A stretch of 64,000 nucleotides of DNA, from NCBI GenBank assembly GCA_964463505.1, contig CAYXDC010000001.1, positions 61,981-125,980 of the forward strand, written 5' to 3'. Positions 43,258-51,997 of the stretch are shown piece after piece. A program made the position numbers and the translations under genes. Every line of letters starts with the position of its first letter. The stretch's first letter is position 1. The stretch comes from JAJZSS01 sp964463505 (GTDB lineage Bacteria; Chloroflexota; Anaerolineae; Anaerolineales; UBA4823). The notes beneath the pieces were generated by a model. That model saw only the letters and a list, made by a program, of their open reading frames with translations, did not search any database and was not told the origin of the DNA.

Positions 43258-43956
43258 CTAGGCCATTGCCTGTAGTTTTAATTGTTCTACTTTTTCAGCA
43301 AGCTTGCTCAGGCGTACGCGATGCCAGAGCAGGCTGAGAAATATAAACGAAAAAGCAATCAGGCTAAACATAAATGTCTGCGACATCCTGGAAGTCATTT
43401 CAAAGGTGCCGGTGGCAGTTGGATCGCCGGAACCGATCACAATCGGGTGGATCGTGCGCCACAAGCGCGCCGAGTAAAATGTCAGCGGCACGCTTACCAC
43501 ACCAATGATGGCGTACACCGCACCGAACCGCGCCCGTCTATCTGGATCCTCGATGCCAGAACGCAGCATTAAGTAAGCCAGGTAGATCAGCTCCATAATC
43601 GTTGCCGTGGTCAGACGCGGATCCCAGGTCCACCATGCATTCCAGATCGGGCGAGCCCAGATTGAGCCAGTGACCACATTGATCAAGATAAAGGCAATCC
43701 CAATCTCGACCGCAGCTACACCAAGCCTGTCCCACTTCTGAGCCGAAGTGCGCAGATAGGCAATCCCAGCGCCAGCAGCCACAAAAAATGACAGCATGCC
43801 CACCCAACCCGTTGCAACATGGAAATAAAACACTCTTTGCACATTCCCCATCACCGCTTCAGTGGGCGCATAAAAGAAAACCATGGCGGTGGCGACCACA
43901 AACAGCGTAATAGAGATGGCATCCAAAATCGTAAGCAAGCGCGGTTTAGCTTCCAT
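43258..43956 (-). CDS. ccmC: Haem exporter protein CcmC
   Basis: A 232-residue membrane protein with six helices. The haem-handling tryptophan motif reads NAWWTWDPRLTTATIMELIY at about 106-125, and two conserved His residues flank it: VQRVFYFHVATGWVGM (about 46) and WRTIHPIVIG (about 170). CcmC loads haem onto CcmE on the outer side of the membrane. GGAG lies ten bases before the ATG. It lies 60 bases downstream of ccmB and 37 upstream of ccmD in the System I operon. Confidence 0.92.
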   Translation of the reverse strand: MEAKPRLLTILDAISITLFVVATAMVFFYAPTEAVMGNVQRVFYFHVATGWVGMLSFFVAAGAGIAYLRTSAQKWDRLGVAAVEIGIAFILINVVTGSIWARPIWNAWWTWDPRLTTATIMELIYLAYLMLRSGIEDPDRRARFGAVYAIIGVVSVPLTFYSARLWRTIHPIVIGSGDPTATGTFEMTSRMSQTFMFSLIAFSFIFLSLLWHRVRLSKLAEKVEQLKLQAMA

Positions 43957-44016
43957 AAGTCTATAACTCCATTGATGATTTTTCGTACGACAGGTCTCTT
44001 GAGCTGCGTGCTCAAG

Positions 44017-44748
44017 TCATTCTTCGACAACGTAATCAAAGATCATAAAGGCTATAGCGGTAAAGATGACATCATAACCAATCAGCAGATTCAACCAGGG
44101 CTGGATCTCCAACATCTCCAGGCCTTGCAAAAAGCCCATGCTGGCTTTCACGGAGGCTATAAACACCGGAATAGCCACCGGGAAAAGTAAGATTGGCAAA
44201 AGGATATCGCGCGTGCGCGTCTGCACTGCCATGCTGGAGAGCAGTGTCCCCACAGCCACATAACCCACTGAGCCCAGCAGGATCACTAATAGCAAACCCG
44301 GGTTGAACAAGTTGGTATTATAGAGAACGCTGTACACCGGCAGGACAATCAGCTCAACGATCAGCATAAAGATCAGGTTACCAATGGCTTTGCCAAAATA
44401 GATCGCTGCACGATCGACGGGAGCCAGCAGCAAACCATCCAGGCAGCCACGGTCTTTTTCCATCGCCATCGAACGGTTCAAACCTAATGTCCCGGCAAAA
44501 GCAAAGGTCACCCAAAGCACACCAGAGGTCACGGTAGCGCGTGTGGAGGTGTCAAGTTCCAGGGCAAAGTTGAAAATCAAAATTACCAACAGGGCAAATA
44601 CCAACATGGCTGAGAGCAGCTCGCGACTGCGCATCTCTGCTGCCAGATCCTTCCAGATCACTGCGTTCATCGCGCGCAAAAATGCCGTACCATTGCTGGT
44701 ACGAGCAGCCTGCTTTGCTTTCGGCACAACCAGTGATTGATCTTCCAT
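44017..44748 (-). CDS. ccmB: Haem exporter protein CcmB
   Basis: A protein of about 243 residues with six membrane helices, matching CcmB, the permease partner of CcmA. Typical sequence includes IWKDLAAEMRSRELLSAMLVF, MAMEKDRGCLDGLLLAPVDR and PILLFPVAIPVFI. The N-terminus is uncertain: the ATG at 44748 gives a 26-residue lead before the conserved part, and an ATG at 44670 is also possible. The start is close to the ccmA stop (44753). The Ccm ABC complex uses ATP to release haem-loaded CcmE from CcmC. Confidence 0.9.
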   Translation of the reverse strand: MEDQSLVVPKAKQAARTSNGTAFLRAMNAVIWKDLAAEMRSRELLSAMLVFALLVILIFNFALELDTSTRATVTSGVLWVTFAFAGTLGLNRSMAMEKDRGCLDGLLLAPVDRAAIYFGKAIGNLIFMLIVELIVLPVYSVLYNTNLFNPGLLLVILLGSVGYVAVGTLLSSMAVQTRTRDILLPILLFPVAIPVFIASVKASMGFLQGLEMLEIQPWLNLLIGYDVIFTAIAFMIFDYVVEE

Positions 44749-44752
44749 GCCT

Positions 44753-45460
44753 TTAGCTTGTCCTCTCCTGAATAGTCGTCCGGTAAAAACCCAACAGGTC
44801 ATTCGGCTCGATCTCTGCACGACTGACCGAAGCAGCGATTACACCACGCGAGAGCACATCAAAACGGGATGCCAGGTCACCCACGCGTGCCAGGTCGTGG
44901 GAGGTCATCACCACCGTGCGCCCACGGGCTGCCACTTCACGCAGGACTCCGTCCAGCATGGCGCAGGCGTCCTGGTCCAGGCCGGTATGAGGTTCATCAA
45001 ACAACATAACTTCGGGATCGTGTAACACCGCTCTACCAATCGCCAGGCGCTGTTGCATCCCACGCGAATATGTACGCACCAGGTCTCGCCGCCGGGCAGC
45101 CAGGCCAACCATCTCCAGCACATCCCGGATACGATCATCCAGATTAGCGACACTGTACATGCGGCCGTAAAAACGCAGATTTTCCTCAGCCGTGAGATCT
45201 CCGTACAACAGCGGTAGGTGTGAGACCACTCCCAGGCGCTGGCGCACGGCTGCGGCCTGATGGGGCAAGGCATACCCGGCGATGCGCACCTCACCCATTC
45301 CTGGTCGAGAAAGCGAAGACAGGATGCGCAGAAAGGTGGTTTTCCCCGCGCCATTGGGCCCTAATAGAGCCACAAACTCTCCTGCCGCAACCTGGAAATC
45401 CAGGCCACGCAAAACAGTCTTCAGACCAAAGCGTTTGACTAATTTACGGACGACGATCAC
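44753..45460 (-). CDS. ccmA: ABC transporter ATP-binding protein CcmA
   Basis: A 235-residue ABC ATPase. Walker A is LLGPNGAGKTTFLRIL, the Q loop region is LGVVSHLPLLYGDLTAEENL, the ABC signature is TYSRGMQQRLAIGRA, Walker B is VMLFDEPHTGLDQ and the switch His is in VVMTSHDLARV. The short loops and GMQQR signature are CcmA-like. It energises release of holo-CcmE together with CcmB and CcmC. The start codon is a GTG at 45460. It follows the cytochrome c lipoprotein gene by 22 bases. Confidence 0.9.
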   Translation of the reverse strand: MIVVRKLVKRFGLKTVLRGLDFQVAAGEFVALLGPNGAGKTTFLRILSSLSRPGMGEVRIAGYALPHQAAAVRQRLGVVSHLPLLYGDLTAEENLRFYGRMYSVANLDDRIRDVLEMVGLAARRRDLVRTYSRGMQQRLAIGRAVLHDPEVMLFDEPHTGLDQDACAMLDGVLREVAARGRTVVMTSHDLARVGDLASRFDVLSRGVIAASVSRAEIEPNDLLGFYRTTIQERTS

Positions 45461-45482
45461 GAGTTTCTCGCCAGCGCCGGTT

Positions 45483-47381
45483 TCAGCCGACTAATTCTTT
45501 CAATCGCGCCTTTAACTCAGCGCGTCGTTCCTGATAAGCCTCTTTTGGCAAACGACCTTCTTGGTAAAGATCGTCCAGAGCTAAAATGGCATCCATTAAG
45601 TCATCTGGGGTTTCGGAGGTGCGCACCGGTTCAGCGGCCTCGGGAAATTCATCCAGCTCTTCTTCTTCGTTGGCGCGGTTGCGCATGAACAGCCACACGC
45701 CAGCTGCTAAAAGCACGGCCCCGAACGCCCCTACTCCGATCAGCACACTGGTTGAATCGCCCGTGGTGACTGCCAGGCCACTCCCGGTAGGCTTCCCAGT
45801 CACGGTCAAGCGCAATTCGCTCCCTGCATTCAGCCCCGACATATTGTACATATGATATTGAGTGCCCTCAACATCGCGCACACCGGCATCTTCGATTTGA
45901 TCACCTTTGATACTGATCACGCCTTCCGGAACCAGGATAACGACCGCATTGGCTGGAGTTGAGAGTGTCTGAACTAGATCGTATTTGTTATCGTAGGGCA
46001 TTTCGTAAGCATAGAGCACCTGATAACTGCCCGAGCCAGGTCGAATAGCTGTGGTATCGCCAAAGCCGTTTTCTGTCTCGATAAAACGCTCACCAATAAC
46101 ACCCTCCTGGATTTCCAGGTTCATGGCTCCTTCCGGCAGTATAAAGTCTACCGTCGTCGGATCAGAGCTTCCAGGCACCAGGGTCATGTTGGTCGGATTT
46201 GAGATAATATACAATTGGATGATACGCAGCGTCTCTTGATCAACGAATTCAAAGAATAGATGCAACCGGTCGGTGACCAGGATGGAAGAATCGGTTGTGT
46301 TTTCATAAATCGTGATCGGCAGCGTCACTTCGCTCTGCTCGGCTTCCACCACAGAAATGTCTGAGCCATAAGTAGCCCCGTCAAAGTCCAGGGTCGCCAG
46401 GAACACCCTCCCGGCAGGCATTTCCACATCCTCAAACTTAAAACTACCGTCCGGGGATAAAGCAACTGTCTCCGTAATGACAGCCTGCATGTTGTCAAAA
46501 CCACGCAAGATCACGGTCGCATCTTCAGGAACTGCCCCGCCGGAAGCATTGGTCACTACGCCCTGCACGACACCTTTGCCAACCGGCAAATCTGCTTGCG
46601 GCGTCGCATCTGCGAGCGGAGTCTCATCAGCATTCGCCGGAACAGTTGGCACAGCCGCGGCCGGTTGCCCCGGAACTGCGTAAGACAGCGTGCGCAGGTA
46701 ATCTGTCAATCCCCACACTTCCGCCTCGCCCAACTGGGCAAAGGCTGGCATGGCCGGCGCAACACCCGCAAGGATCGCCTGGGCCAGCTCGGCAGCCGAT
46801 TTCTGAGCCATAAATTCCTGATCATTAAAAGCCGTCGGGGGAACTTCCAGTCCAGCCGCGTTCGGGCCATCGCCCAGGCCGTTTTCTCCATGACAGGCAG
46901 CGCAATTAGCCTGATAGAGTTCCTCAGCCTGAGCCAGGGCGGCTTCGTCGGTACTCAGGCTAAAAGCATAGGCCACAACATTCCAACGTTCAGCATCCGA
47001 CAGGCTGGTAAAAGGCGGCATAAAGCGGTCCATACGCCCTTGCGTGACCACCTCATACCATCCCGCTGGAGTTGCCTGGTGCGCAAGCACGGCTGATCCA
47101 AGCGCTGGAACTGGGTTAGCCAATTGGGAAGCCTGTGGACCATCGCCTTGCCCGGTCTCGCCATGACAGGGGGCGCATTTTTCGGCAAAGATAGCCTGAC
47201 CAGCAGCAGGATCCGGTGCAGCATCCGGGAACAAAGCAACCGGAGCCGGAGCTGGGCGGGTCTGCAGCGGTTCACTGGACATGGAGCCAGGTGGGGGAGT
47301 AACATCTTCCGCCAGAGAGAACGAACAGGCGGAAAGGAAAAAGAGCACAAGAGCAATGGGCAAGAAGCGTAGATTTTTCAT
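45483..47381 (-). CDS. Dihaem cytochrome c lipoprotein with C-terminal membrane anchor
   Basis: A 632-residue multidomain protein. The start at 47381 gives a signal peptide with lipobox LSAC (Cys19). Two class I cytochrome c domains follow: CAPCH at 69-73 with Met ligand in DRFMPPF, and CAACH at 160-164 with PAMPAF. Then come a beta-sandwich like a carboxypeptidase regulatory domain (GVVQGVVTNASGGAVPEDATV) and further beta-rich parts, a membrane helix near 555-575 and a cytoplasmic SHOCT-like end (AILALDDLYQEGRLPKEAYQE). It lies inside the ccm operon and should be a substrate of it. A role in electron transfer, perhaps to an oxidase, is inference. Confidence 0.78.
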   Translation of the reverse strand: MKNLRFLPIALVLFFLSACSFSLAEDVTPPPGSMSSEPLQTRPAPAPVALFPDAAPDPAAGQAIFAEKCAPCHGETGQGDGPQASQLANPVPALGSAVLAHQATPAGWYEVVTQGRMDRFMPPFTSLSDAERWNVVAYAFSLSTDEAALAQAEELYQANCAACHGENGLGDGPNAAGLEVPPTAFNDQEFMAQKSAAELAQAILAGVAPAMPAFAQLGEAEVWGLTDYLRTLSYAVPGQPAAAVPTVPANADETPLADATPQADLPVGKGVVQGVVTNASGGAVPEDATVILRGFDNMQAVITETVALSPDGSFKFEDVEMPAGRVFLATLDFDGATYGSDISVVEAEQSEVTLPITIYENTTDSSILVTDRLHLFFEFVDQETLRIIQLYIISNPTNMTLVPGSSDPTTVDFILPEGAMNLEIQEGVIGERFIETENGFGDTTAIRPGSGSYQVLYAYEMPYDNKYDLVQTLSTPANAVVILVPEGVISIKGDQIEDAGVRDVEGTQYHMYNMSGLNAGSELRLTVTGKPTGSGLAVTTGDSTSVLIGVGAFGAVLLAAGVWLFMRNRANEEEELDEFPEAAEPVRTSETPDDLMDAILALDDLYQEGRLPKEAYQERRAELKARLKELVG

Positions 47382-47407
47382 GATGGGATCATTTGAATAA
47401 TGCTGGA

Positions 47408-47965
47408 TTAATGCGCGAGCGTAGTCCCGCATTTCGGGCAGAAGCGGTCAGATTTTTGGACTGGGCCTCCACACTGTGGGCAGAAACCAGCCGATTTTTC
47501 CTGGCGCTGACGGCGGCGCTGAGCTAAAACAGCTTCTAAATCATCATCAACAACTGCGGCTGAACCAGGTGAGCTGATAGGCTCGCCAGCCACAGCTGTA
47601 CGCGCTGCATCTGCCCGGCGCCGGGAAATGGTTTCTTCAACGCGATCGACCACATCACCAGCTTCACTGCCCGGCGCTTGCATCTGGTCCAGTTTGCGCA
47701 GCAGGTCGGCGCCTCGTTGTACCAGAGAAGCGCGCTGGGATGGGTAATCATCGTCTGGAATTTTGCCTAAAACATGGTCAAATTCCAGCTCTTGCAACGC
47801 AGTTAAAATCCGGTCACGTTCCGCTAATAAACCAGACAGGTCATGGTCTTCAGCCATTGTCAGGCTGTCCTGTTTGGCTAAACGCGGACTGAAGAATGGG
47901 CGTGCGACAAACAGGGCAACAGGTACAAAAAGGGCCAGGATGAGTAGAATCGAGCCAATGTCCAT
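47408..47965 (-). CDS. CcmI-like membrane protein with C-terminal zinc ribbon
   Basis: A 185-residue protein with one N-terminal membrane helix (about 5-25), then a helical segment LLAERDRILTALQELEFDHVLGKIPDDDYPSQR, which resembles the region after the first helix of CcmI and of related zinc-ribbon proteins. The C-terminus is a zinc ribbon with two Cys pairs, FCPQCGGPVQKSDRFCPKCG. CcmI in proteobacteria brings apocytochromes to the CcmF/CcmH complex, and the operon position fits, but the TPR part of CcmI is missing. Call it CcmI-like with caution. Confidence 0.6.
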   Translation of the reverse strand: MDIGSILLILALFVPVALFVARPFFSPRLAKQDSLTMAEDHDLSGLLAERDRILTALQELEFDHVLGKIPDDDYPSQRASLVQRGADLLRKLDQMQAPGSEAGDVVDRVEETISRRRADAARTAVAGEPISSPGSAAVVDDDLEAVLAQRRRQRQEKSAGFCPQCGGPVQKSDRFCPKCGTTLAH

Positions 47966-48010
47966 GCAGTTTTTCTTTCAGTGTTTAAAGATTTTTAGCC
48001 GTTTGGCAAT

Positions 48011-48583
48011 TTATTGCGCCAACAGCGGTTCAATAATGCTTTTTATTTGTGCCAGAGACCTGAATGGTCCGATTTGCACGTAAGCCAGCTTACCCTGGCG
48101 GTCAATGAAATAGGTCTCAGGCACACCACTGGTGCGATATGCTTGCGAAATGCGCGTGCGGAGATCTGGGCCATTGGGATATGTGATATTGAATTTCTGC
48201 AGGTAGCCCAGCGCTTCCGGTTCAGTATCCACGTAGTCCACACCCAGGAAGACGACTTGCTGACCCGGTGCATAATCCTGCCAGGCTGCTTCCAGATCGG
48301 CAGCTTCCTGCTCACAAGGTTTGCACCACGATGCCCAGAAGTTTACAACCACCACTTTACCTTGCAAGTCTTGTGTATCAATCTCCTGTCCATCAAAAGT
48401 AGACAGCACAAAATCCGGGGCATCCTGCCCTACCAGCACCGGACCGCGCTGGGTGTTTACCAAACCCATCGCCAACATCGCCAGGAGAACGATCAAACCA
48501 AACCACGCCAGGATGCGGCCCCAGCTTATGCGCGAGGAGGTATCTTTCGTTAAATTGGTGGCTTCAGCAGGATCACTGGTCAT
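48011..48583 (-). CDS. ccmG: Thiol:disulfide oxidoreductase, CcmG/TlpA type
   Basis: A 190-residue membrane-anchored thioredoxin-like protein. A membrane helix lies at about 25-43; the thioredoxin domain begins VGQDAPDFVLSTFDGQEID, with active site NFWASWCKPCEQE and the cis-Pro loop SGVPETYFIDRQG. The job is to keep apocytochrome CxxCH cysteines reduced before haem attachment. Its start overlaps the ccmH stop (ATGA at 48580-48583), so translation is coupled. Confidence 0.88.
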   Translation of the reverse strand: MTSDPAEATNLTKDTSSRISWGRILAWFGLIVLLAMLAMGLVNTQRGPVLVGQDAPDFVLSTFDGQEIDTQDLQGKVVVVNFWASWCKPCEQEAADLEAAWQDYAPGQQVVFLGVDYVDTEPEALGYLQKFNITYPNGPDLRTRISQAYRTSGVPETYFIDRQGKLAYVQIGPFRSLAQIKSIIEPLLAQ

Positions 48584-49122
48584 GACTCACCCTTCTTAAA
48601 GGTACTTGCCTGACGCTTGCGCAACTCTTCTTCGAGTCGAGCAGCATATTCATCCGTAGCGCCAGCAGCAGGTGCCTGTACTTCAGGCTCCAACTCTTCT
48701 GCCGGCTTTTTCCATGCGCTAAAAGCCCGGTAGAGAAAATATGCCCCAGCCAATATTGCCAGTGGAGGAATAATGTAGACTAGCCAGTTCAGTCCACGCG
48801 CAGGGGGTGTCGCTAGAACACGGTCGCCATACTGATTAACGAAGTATGTTTTAATTTGCTCCTCGTCCCAACCCGCAGCTAATTTCTCGCGAATCAGGCC
48901 GCGCCATTGCTCACAGGCAAGCGTAGGGCATACATCCAGGGGAATGTTTTCACACACCGGGCAATACAGTTGTTTTGCAACCGCATTAACTTCATCATCG
49001 GTCGGCTGGCGTGGCACACCGTCTTGCTGCCAGGGCGTGTTTTCAGCCGCCATGACCAGGCTATTGCTCAAAAACAAGAGTAACATGACTTGAAAGAAAA
49101 CCAGGATCGAACGCATTTTCAT
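48580..49122 (-). CDS. ccmH: Cytochrome c maturation protein CcmH
   Basis: A 180-residue protein with a signal peptide (about 1-26), a CcmH helical domain containing LYCPVCENIPLDVCPTLACE and a membrane helix at about 112-132 (LVYIIPPLAILAGAYFLYR). The usual redox motif of the family is LRCxxC; here Tyr replaces Arg and two additional Cys residues follow, at +9 and +14 from the second Cys. EKLAAGWDEEQIKTYFVNQYGDRVL is conserved in CcmH. It should act with CcmG and CcmF on reduced apocytochromes. The 3' end overlaps ccmG. Confidence 0.88.
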   Translation of the reverse strand: MKMRSILVFFQVMLLLFLSNSLVMAAENTPWQQDGVPRQPTDDEVNAVAKQLYCPVCENIPLDVCPTLACEQWRGLIREKLAAGWDEEQIKTYFVNQYGDRVLATPPARGLNWLVYIIPPLAILAGAYFLYRAFSAWKKPAEELEPEVQAPAAGATDEYAARLEEELRKRQASTFKKGES

Positions 49123-49170
49123 TGAATTTCCTGCTCCACGATCACGATATGCATAACGCGCTTAGGCGGA

Positions 49171-51228
49171 TCAAACTTCAGCCTGGGCATACCTGCGCGC
49201 GGGAGCCCGCACGGCTACCGGCTCCGGATCTTTATCCGGCCAGGCTGCCACCAGGGTACCCAGGATGAAGACAAAACCACCTATCCACAGCCAGTTGATC
49301 AGTGGATTATGAAATACTTTAAATGTCACCCCGCTGCTCGAGATCGCTTCCCAGTCAACCAGCAACATATAAAAATCATCCTCCAGGGTGCTGCGCACAC
49401 CAGGGATGGTCATCGATTGCTGGGATTCATAATAGAAATCTCTCCGGGGATAATACTCGCCAACGTATTTACCATCCTTGAAGACACTCACCACAGACCG
49501 GGCGACATTTCGTCCATCTGGTGTATCAAACACATCCAGAGAGTCAAACTGCATGGTGTACGCGCCCAGTTGAATCTCACCACCTCGGGGGATAGTGCCC
49601 TGGGTTTCAGTCTGGAAGAGCTCAATACCAATAATTCCTACCGCCATTAATATGACCCCGATATGGATGATATATCCACCGTAACGGCGCCGGTTACGAC
49701 CAGCCAGATTCCACAAAGCCACCGGTAAGCTTTCACCCGACTTACGGTGGCGCGCTACCGCCCCACGCCAGAATTCATAAAGCGTTACCGAGAGCACCAA
49801 AGCACACAGGAAGAAAGTGAGTAAAGCTGGCAGATTGCGGACACCTGATGCTACGATAACGATCGTAATCGCTACTGCAAACACCAGCGGCTTCCAGATC
49901 GCCTTACCCAGCGTCTTGGCTGTGGAATGACGCCAGGCCGCCAGAGGCGCAATCCCCATCAGCAGCAAGAGGCCGGCAAACAATGGTCCGGTAGCACGTT
50001 CATAAAAAGGCGGCCCTACCGTCACTTTCTGCCCAGTTGCCAATTCCGAGATCAATGGGAAGATCACCCCCCAGAAGCAAATCACCAGGATGCCTAAGAA
50101 AAGCAAATTGTTCAACAAGAACAACGCTTCGCGCGAAACCAGCGAAGTCATGTGCGACTCAGATTTAAGGCTCTCCCAGCGATGCAACAACAGCGCCAGG
50201 GAAATGATAAATGTAAGACCGATGAAACCAAAAAACAGGGGACCAATGGCGCTCTGAGCAAAGGCATGCACCGAAGAAAGCACACCTGAACGGGTCAGAA
50301 ATGTCCCGAAGATCACCAACGAATAGGTCAGGATGATCAGGATCATGTTCCAGTGCTTGAGCATACCGCGCTTTTCCTGGATCATGACAGAGTGCAGGAA
50401 TGCTGTACCGGTCAGCCAGGGCATAAACGCCGCAATTTCCACTGGATCCCAGGCCCAATAGCCGCCCCAGCCGAGTACATCATACGCCCAGCGACTTCCC
50501 AGGATCAAACCTAATGACAGAAATAACCACGCTACCAGCGACCAGCGCCGGGTGACCCGGATCCAGCGATCATCTGTGCGCCCGGTGATCAGCGCTGCAA
50601 TAGCGAAGGCAAACGGAATCACGAAGGAGACAAAACCCAGGTAAAGCATGGGAGGGTGAATAATCATTCCAGGGTGGCGCAGCAAGGGGTTCAACCCGCG
50701 CCCATCCTGTTGAAAAACCAGAGTGGCGTTCGCTGGCTGAAACATGCCCAGCTCGATCTGTCCAGTGGGCAGCTGCCAGATGCGCTGAAAAGGATTCTCG
50801 AAGAAAATGATCATGATCAGGAAGAACGCCAATGTGACCATCGATACCAGGACCACCCACGGCAAAAATTCACCATCTCGATGCCACTTACGCAGGGTTA
50901 CGGCGGAAGCAAACGAAGCCAGCAACCAGGCCCAGAAGAGCAGTGAACCCGATTGGCCTCCCCACCAGGCTGTGATCTTCAAATACATGGGCATACTGCT
51001 ACTGGTCACTGAAGCCACAAACTCCACTTCATAATGACCGTTTACCAATAAATAGATCAGGGCCAGCGAGGAAAGGGTAAGCAGCGGAAAGGTGAGCAGC
51101 ATCGCTAAACGAGCGCTGTCAATCCAGCGCTGCTCATTACGCCTGGCCCCGTACACTGCAGCGATCGAACCATATATCGTCAGCAAAAAGGTGATGACGA
51201 GAGCACCATAACCAAAATTGGCAACCAT
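49171..51228 (-). CDS. ccmF: Haem lyase CcmF
   Basis: A 685-residue protein with about 15 membrane helices. The tryptophan-rich haem-binding motif is LGWGGYWAWDPVEIAAFMPWL at about 250 and conserved His residues lie in PGMIIHPPMLYLGF, in the helix after the motif (LHSVMIQEKRG) and in GGYIIHIGVILM. CcmF joins haem from CcmE to the cysteines of apocytochromes with CcmH. Length is at the upper end of the normal 640-680 range. The ATG at 51228 is preceded by GGGAG. It lies 123 bases downstream of ccmE; I see no gene in that gap. Confidence 0.93.
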   Translation of the reverse strand: MVANFGYGALVITFLLTIYGSIAAVYGARRNEQRWIDSARLAMLLTFPLLTLSSLALIYLLVNGHYEVEFVASVTSSSMPMYLKITAWWGGQSGSLLFWAWLLASFASAVTLRKWHRDGEFLPWVVLVSMVTLAFFLIMIIFFENPFQRIWQLPTGQIELGMFQPANATLVFQQDGRGLNPLLRHPGMIIHPPMLYLGFVSFVIPFAFAIAALITGRTDDRWIRVTRRWSLVAWLFLSLGLILGSRWAYDVLGWGGYWAWDPVEIAAFMPWLTGTAFLHSVMIQEKRGMLKHWNMILIILTYSLVIFGTFLTRSGVLSSVHAFAQSAIGPLFFGFIGLTFIISLALLLHRWESLKSESHMTSLVSREALFLLNNLLFLGILVICFWGVIFPLISELATGQKVTVGPPFYERATGPLFAGLLLLMGIAPLAAWRHSTAKTLGKAIWKPLVFAVAITIVIVASGVRNLPALLTFFLCALVLSVTLYEFWRGAVARHRKSGESLPVALWNLAGRNRRRYGGYIIHIGVILMAVGIIGIELFQTETQGTIPRGGEIQLGAYTMQFDSLDVFDTPDGRNVARSVVSVFKDGKYVGEYYPRRDFYYESQQSMTIPGVRSTLEDDFYMLLVDWEAISSSGVTFKVFHNPLINWLWIGGFVFILGTLVAAWPDKDPEPVAVRAPARRYAQAEV

Positions 51229-51351
51229 AAGAACTCCCAGTAGACTATGATCGGCTTTTTAGACAGGAAACGCCCGGCTGCTCAATAAGCGAGCGCCAGA
51301 CGCTCCAGCAGGGTATTTCAGAGGGTACAGCTCAGGTTAAGTGCGCACAAT

Positions 51352-51900
51352 TTACGAGCCTGCCTGCTCCGCCTGTTCTGGAACCGCATCCTCATACTTT
51401 GTAGGGCACTTCAGCAGCAATTCATTGGCCTGGAAAACACCATCATCGCCCAAATGCCCGGTCATAATTGCTTGAGCTTCGTCGCGCAATAAGTCCGGCT
51501 TGACACCTGAGTAAACCACATTAATACGCGCCCGGTTTGGATCCGTCACTGCATCATGCAATACCTTCGCCAGACCACCTTGCGCTTCAATTTCATTATT
51601 GTCACCCGGGATATCTGCTACCTGGAATCTTAATTCCAGCTTTTCAGCATCATACTGAATGGTATCCCCGATTACAGCGCCAGAAATTCGCAGTTCGCGA
51701 TCCAGAGCTTCGCTGCCTCTGGCATTCAGCTCGTGGATGGTCAAAAAATATTGGGCGCTGGCCTGAGTGGATGAAACGATCAAGTAAACAACGGCCGCCA
51801 CGATCAATAAACCACCGATTAAGAATTTAGCCCGATTGGCTGAATTGGCTTGCGGCTTTTCTGTCATTTCCATGTTTATCTTACCTCCCGACTTGCTCAT
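51352..51900 (-). CDS. ccmE: Haem chaperone CcmE, cysteine (CxxxY) variant
   Basis: A 182-residue protein with a short cytoplasmic N-terminus, one membrane helix (about 26-43) and a beta-barrel OB domain. ELRISGAVIGDTIQYD, INVVYSGVKPDLLRDEAQAIM and TGHLGDDGVFQANELLLKC are CcmE landmarks. The haem-attachment motif, H-x3-Y in most CcmE proteins, is Cys165-PTK-Tyr169 here. Cys-type CcmE is known from archaea, Desulfovibrio and some Gram-positives. It heads the ccm operon. Loss of His means haem would be bound through Cys or otherwise. Confidence 0.9.
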   Translation of the reverse strand: MSKSGGKINMEMTEKPQANSANRAKFLIGGLLIVAAVVYLIVSSTQASAQYFLTIHELNARGSEALDRELRISGAVIGDTIQYDAEKLELRFQVADIPGDNNEIEAQGGLAKVLHDAVTDPNRARINVVYSGVKPDLLRDEAQAIMTGHLGDDGVFQANELLLKCPTKYEDAVPEQAEQAGS

Positions 51901-51997
51901 TTAATTGGTTACATTAAGAGACTTCCCAGGGTCATTCTGTCACAGTGAGATTAATACAGCCTGAGAATCCTAGGAATATCCAATGAGAGTAACCACA

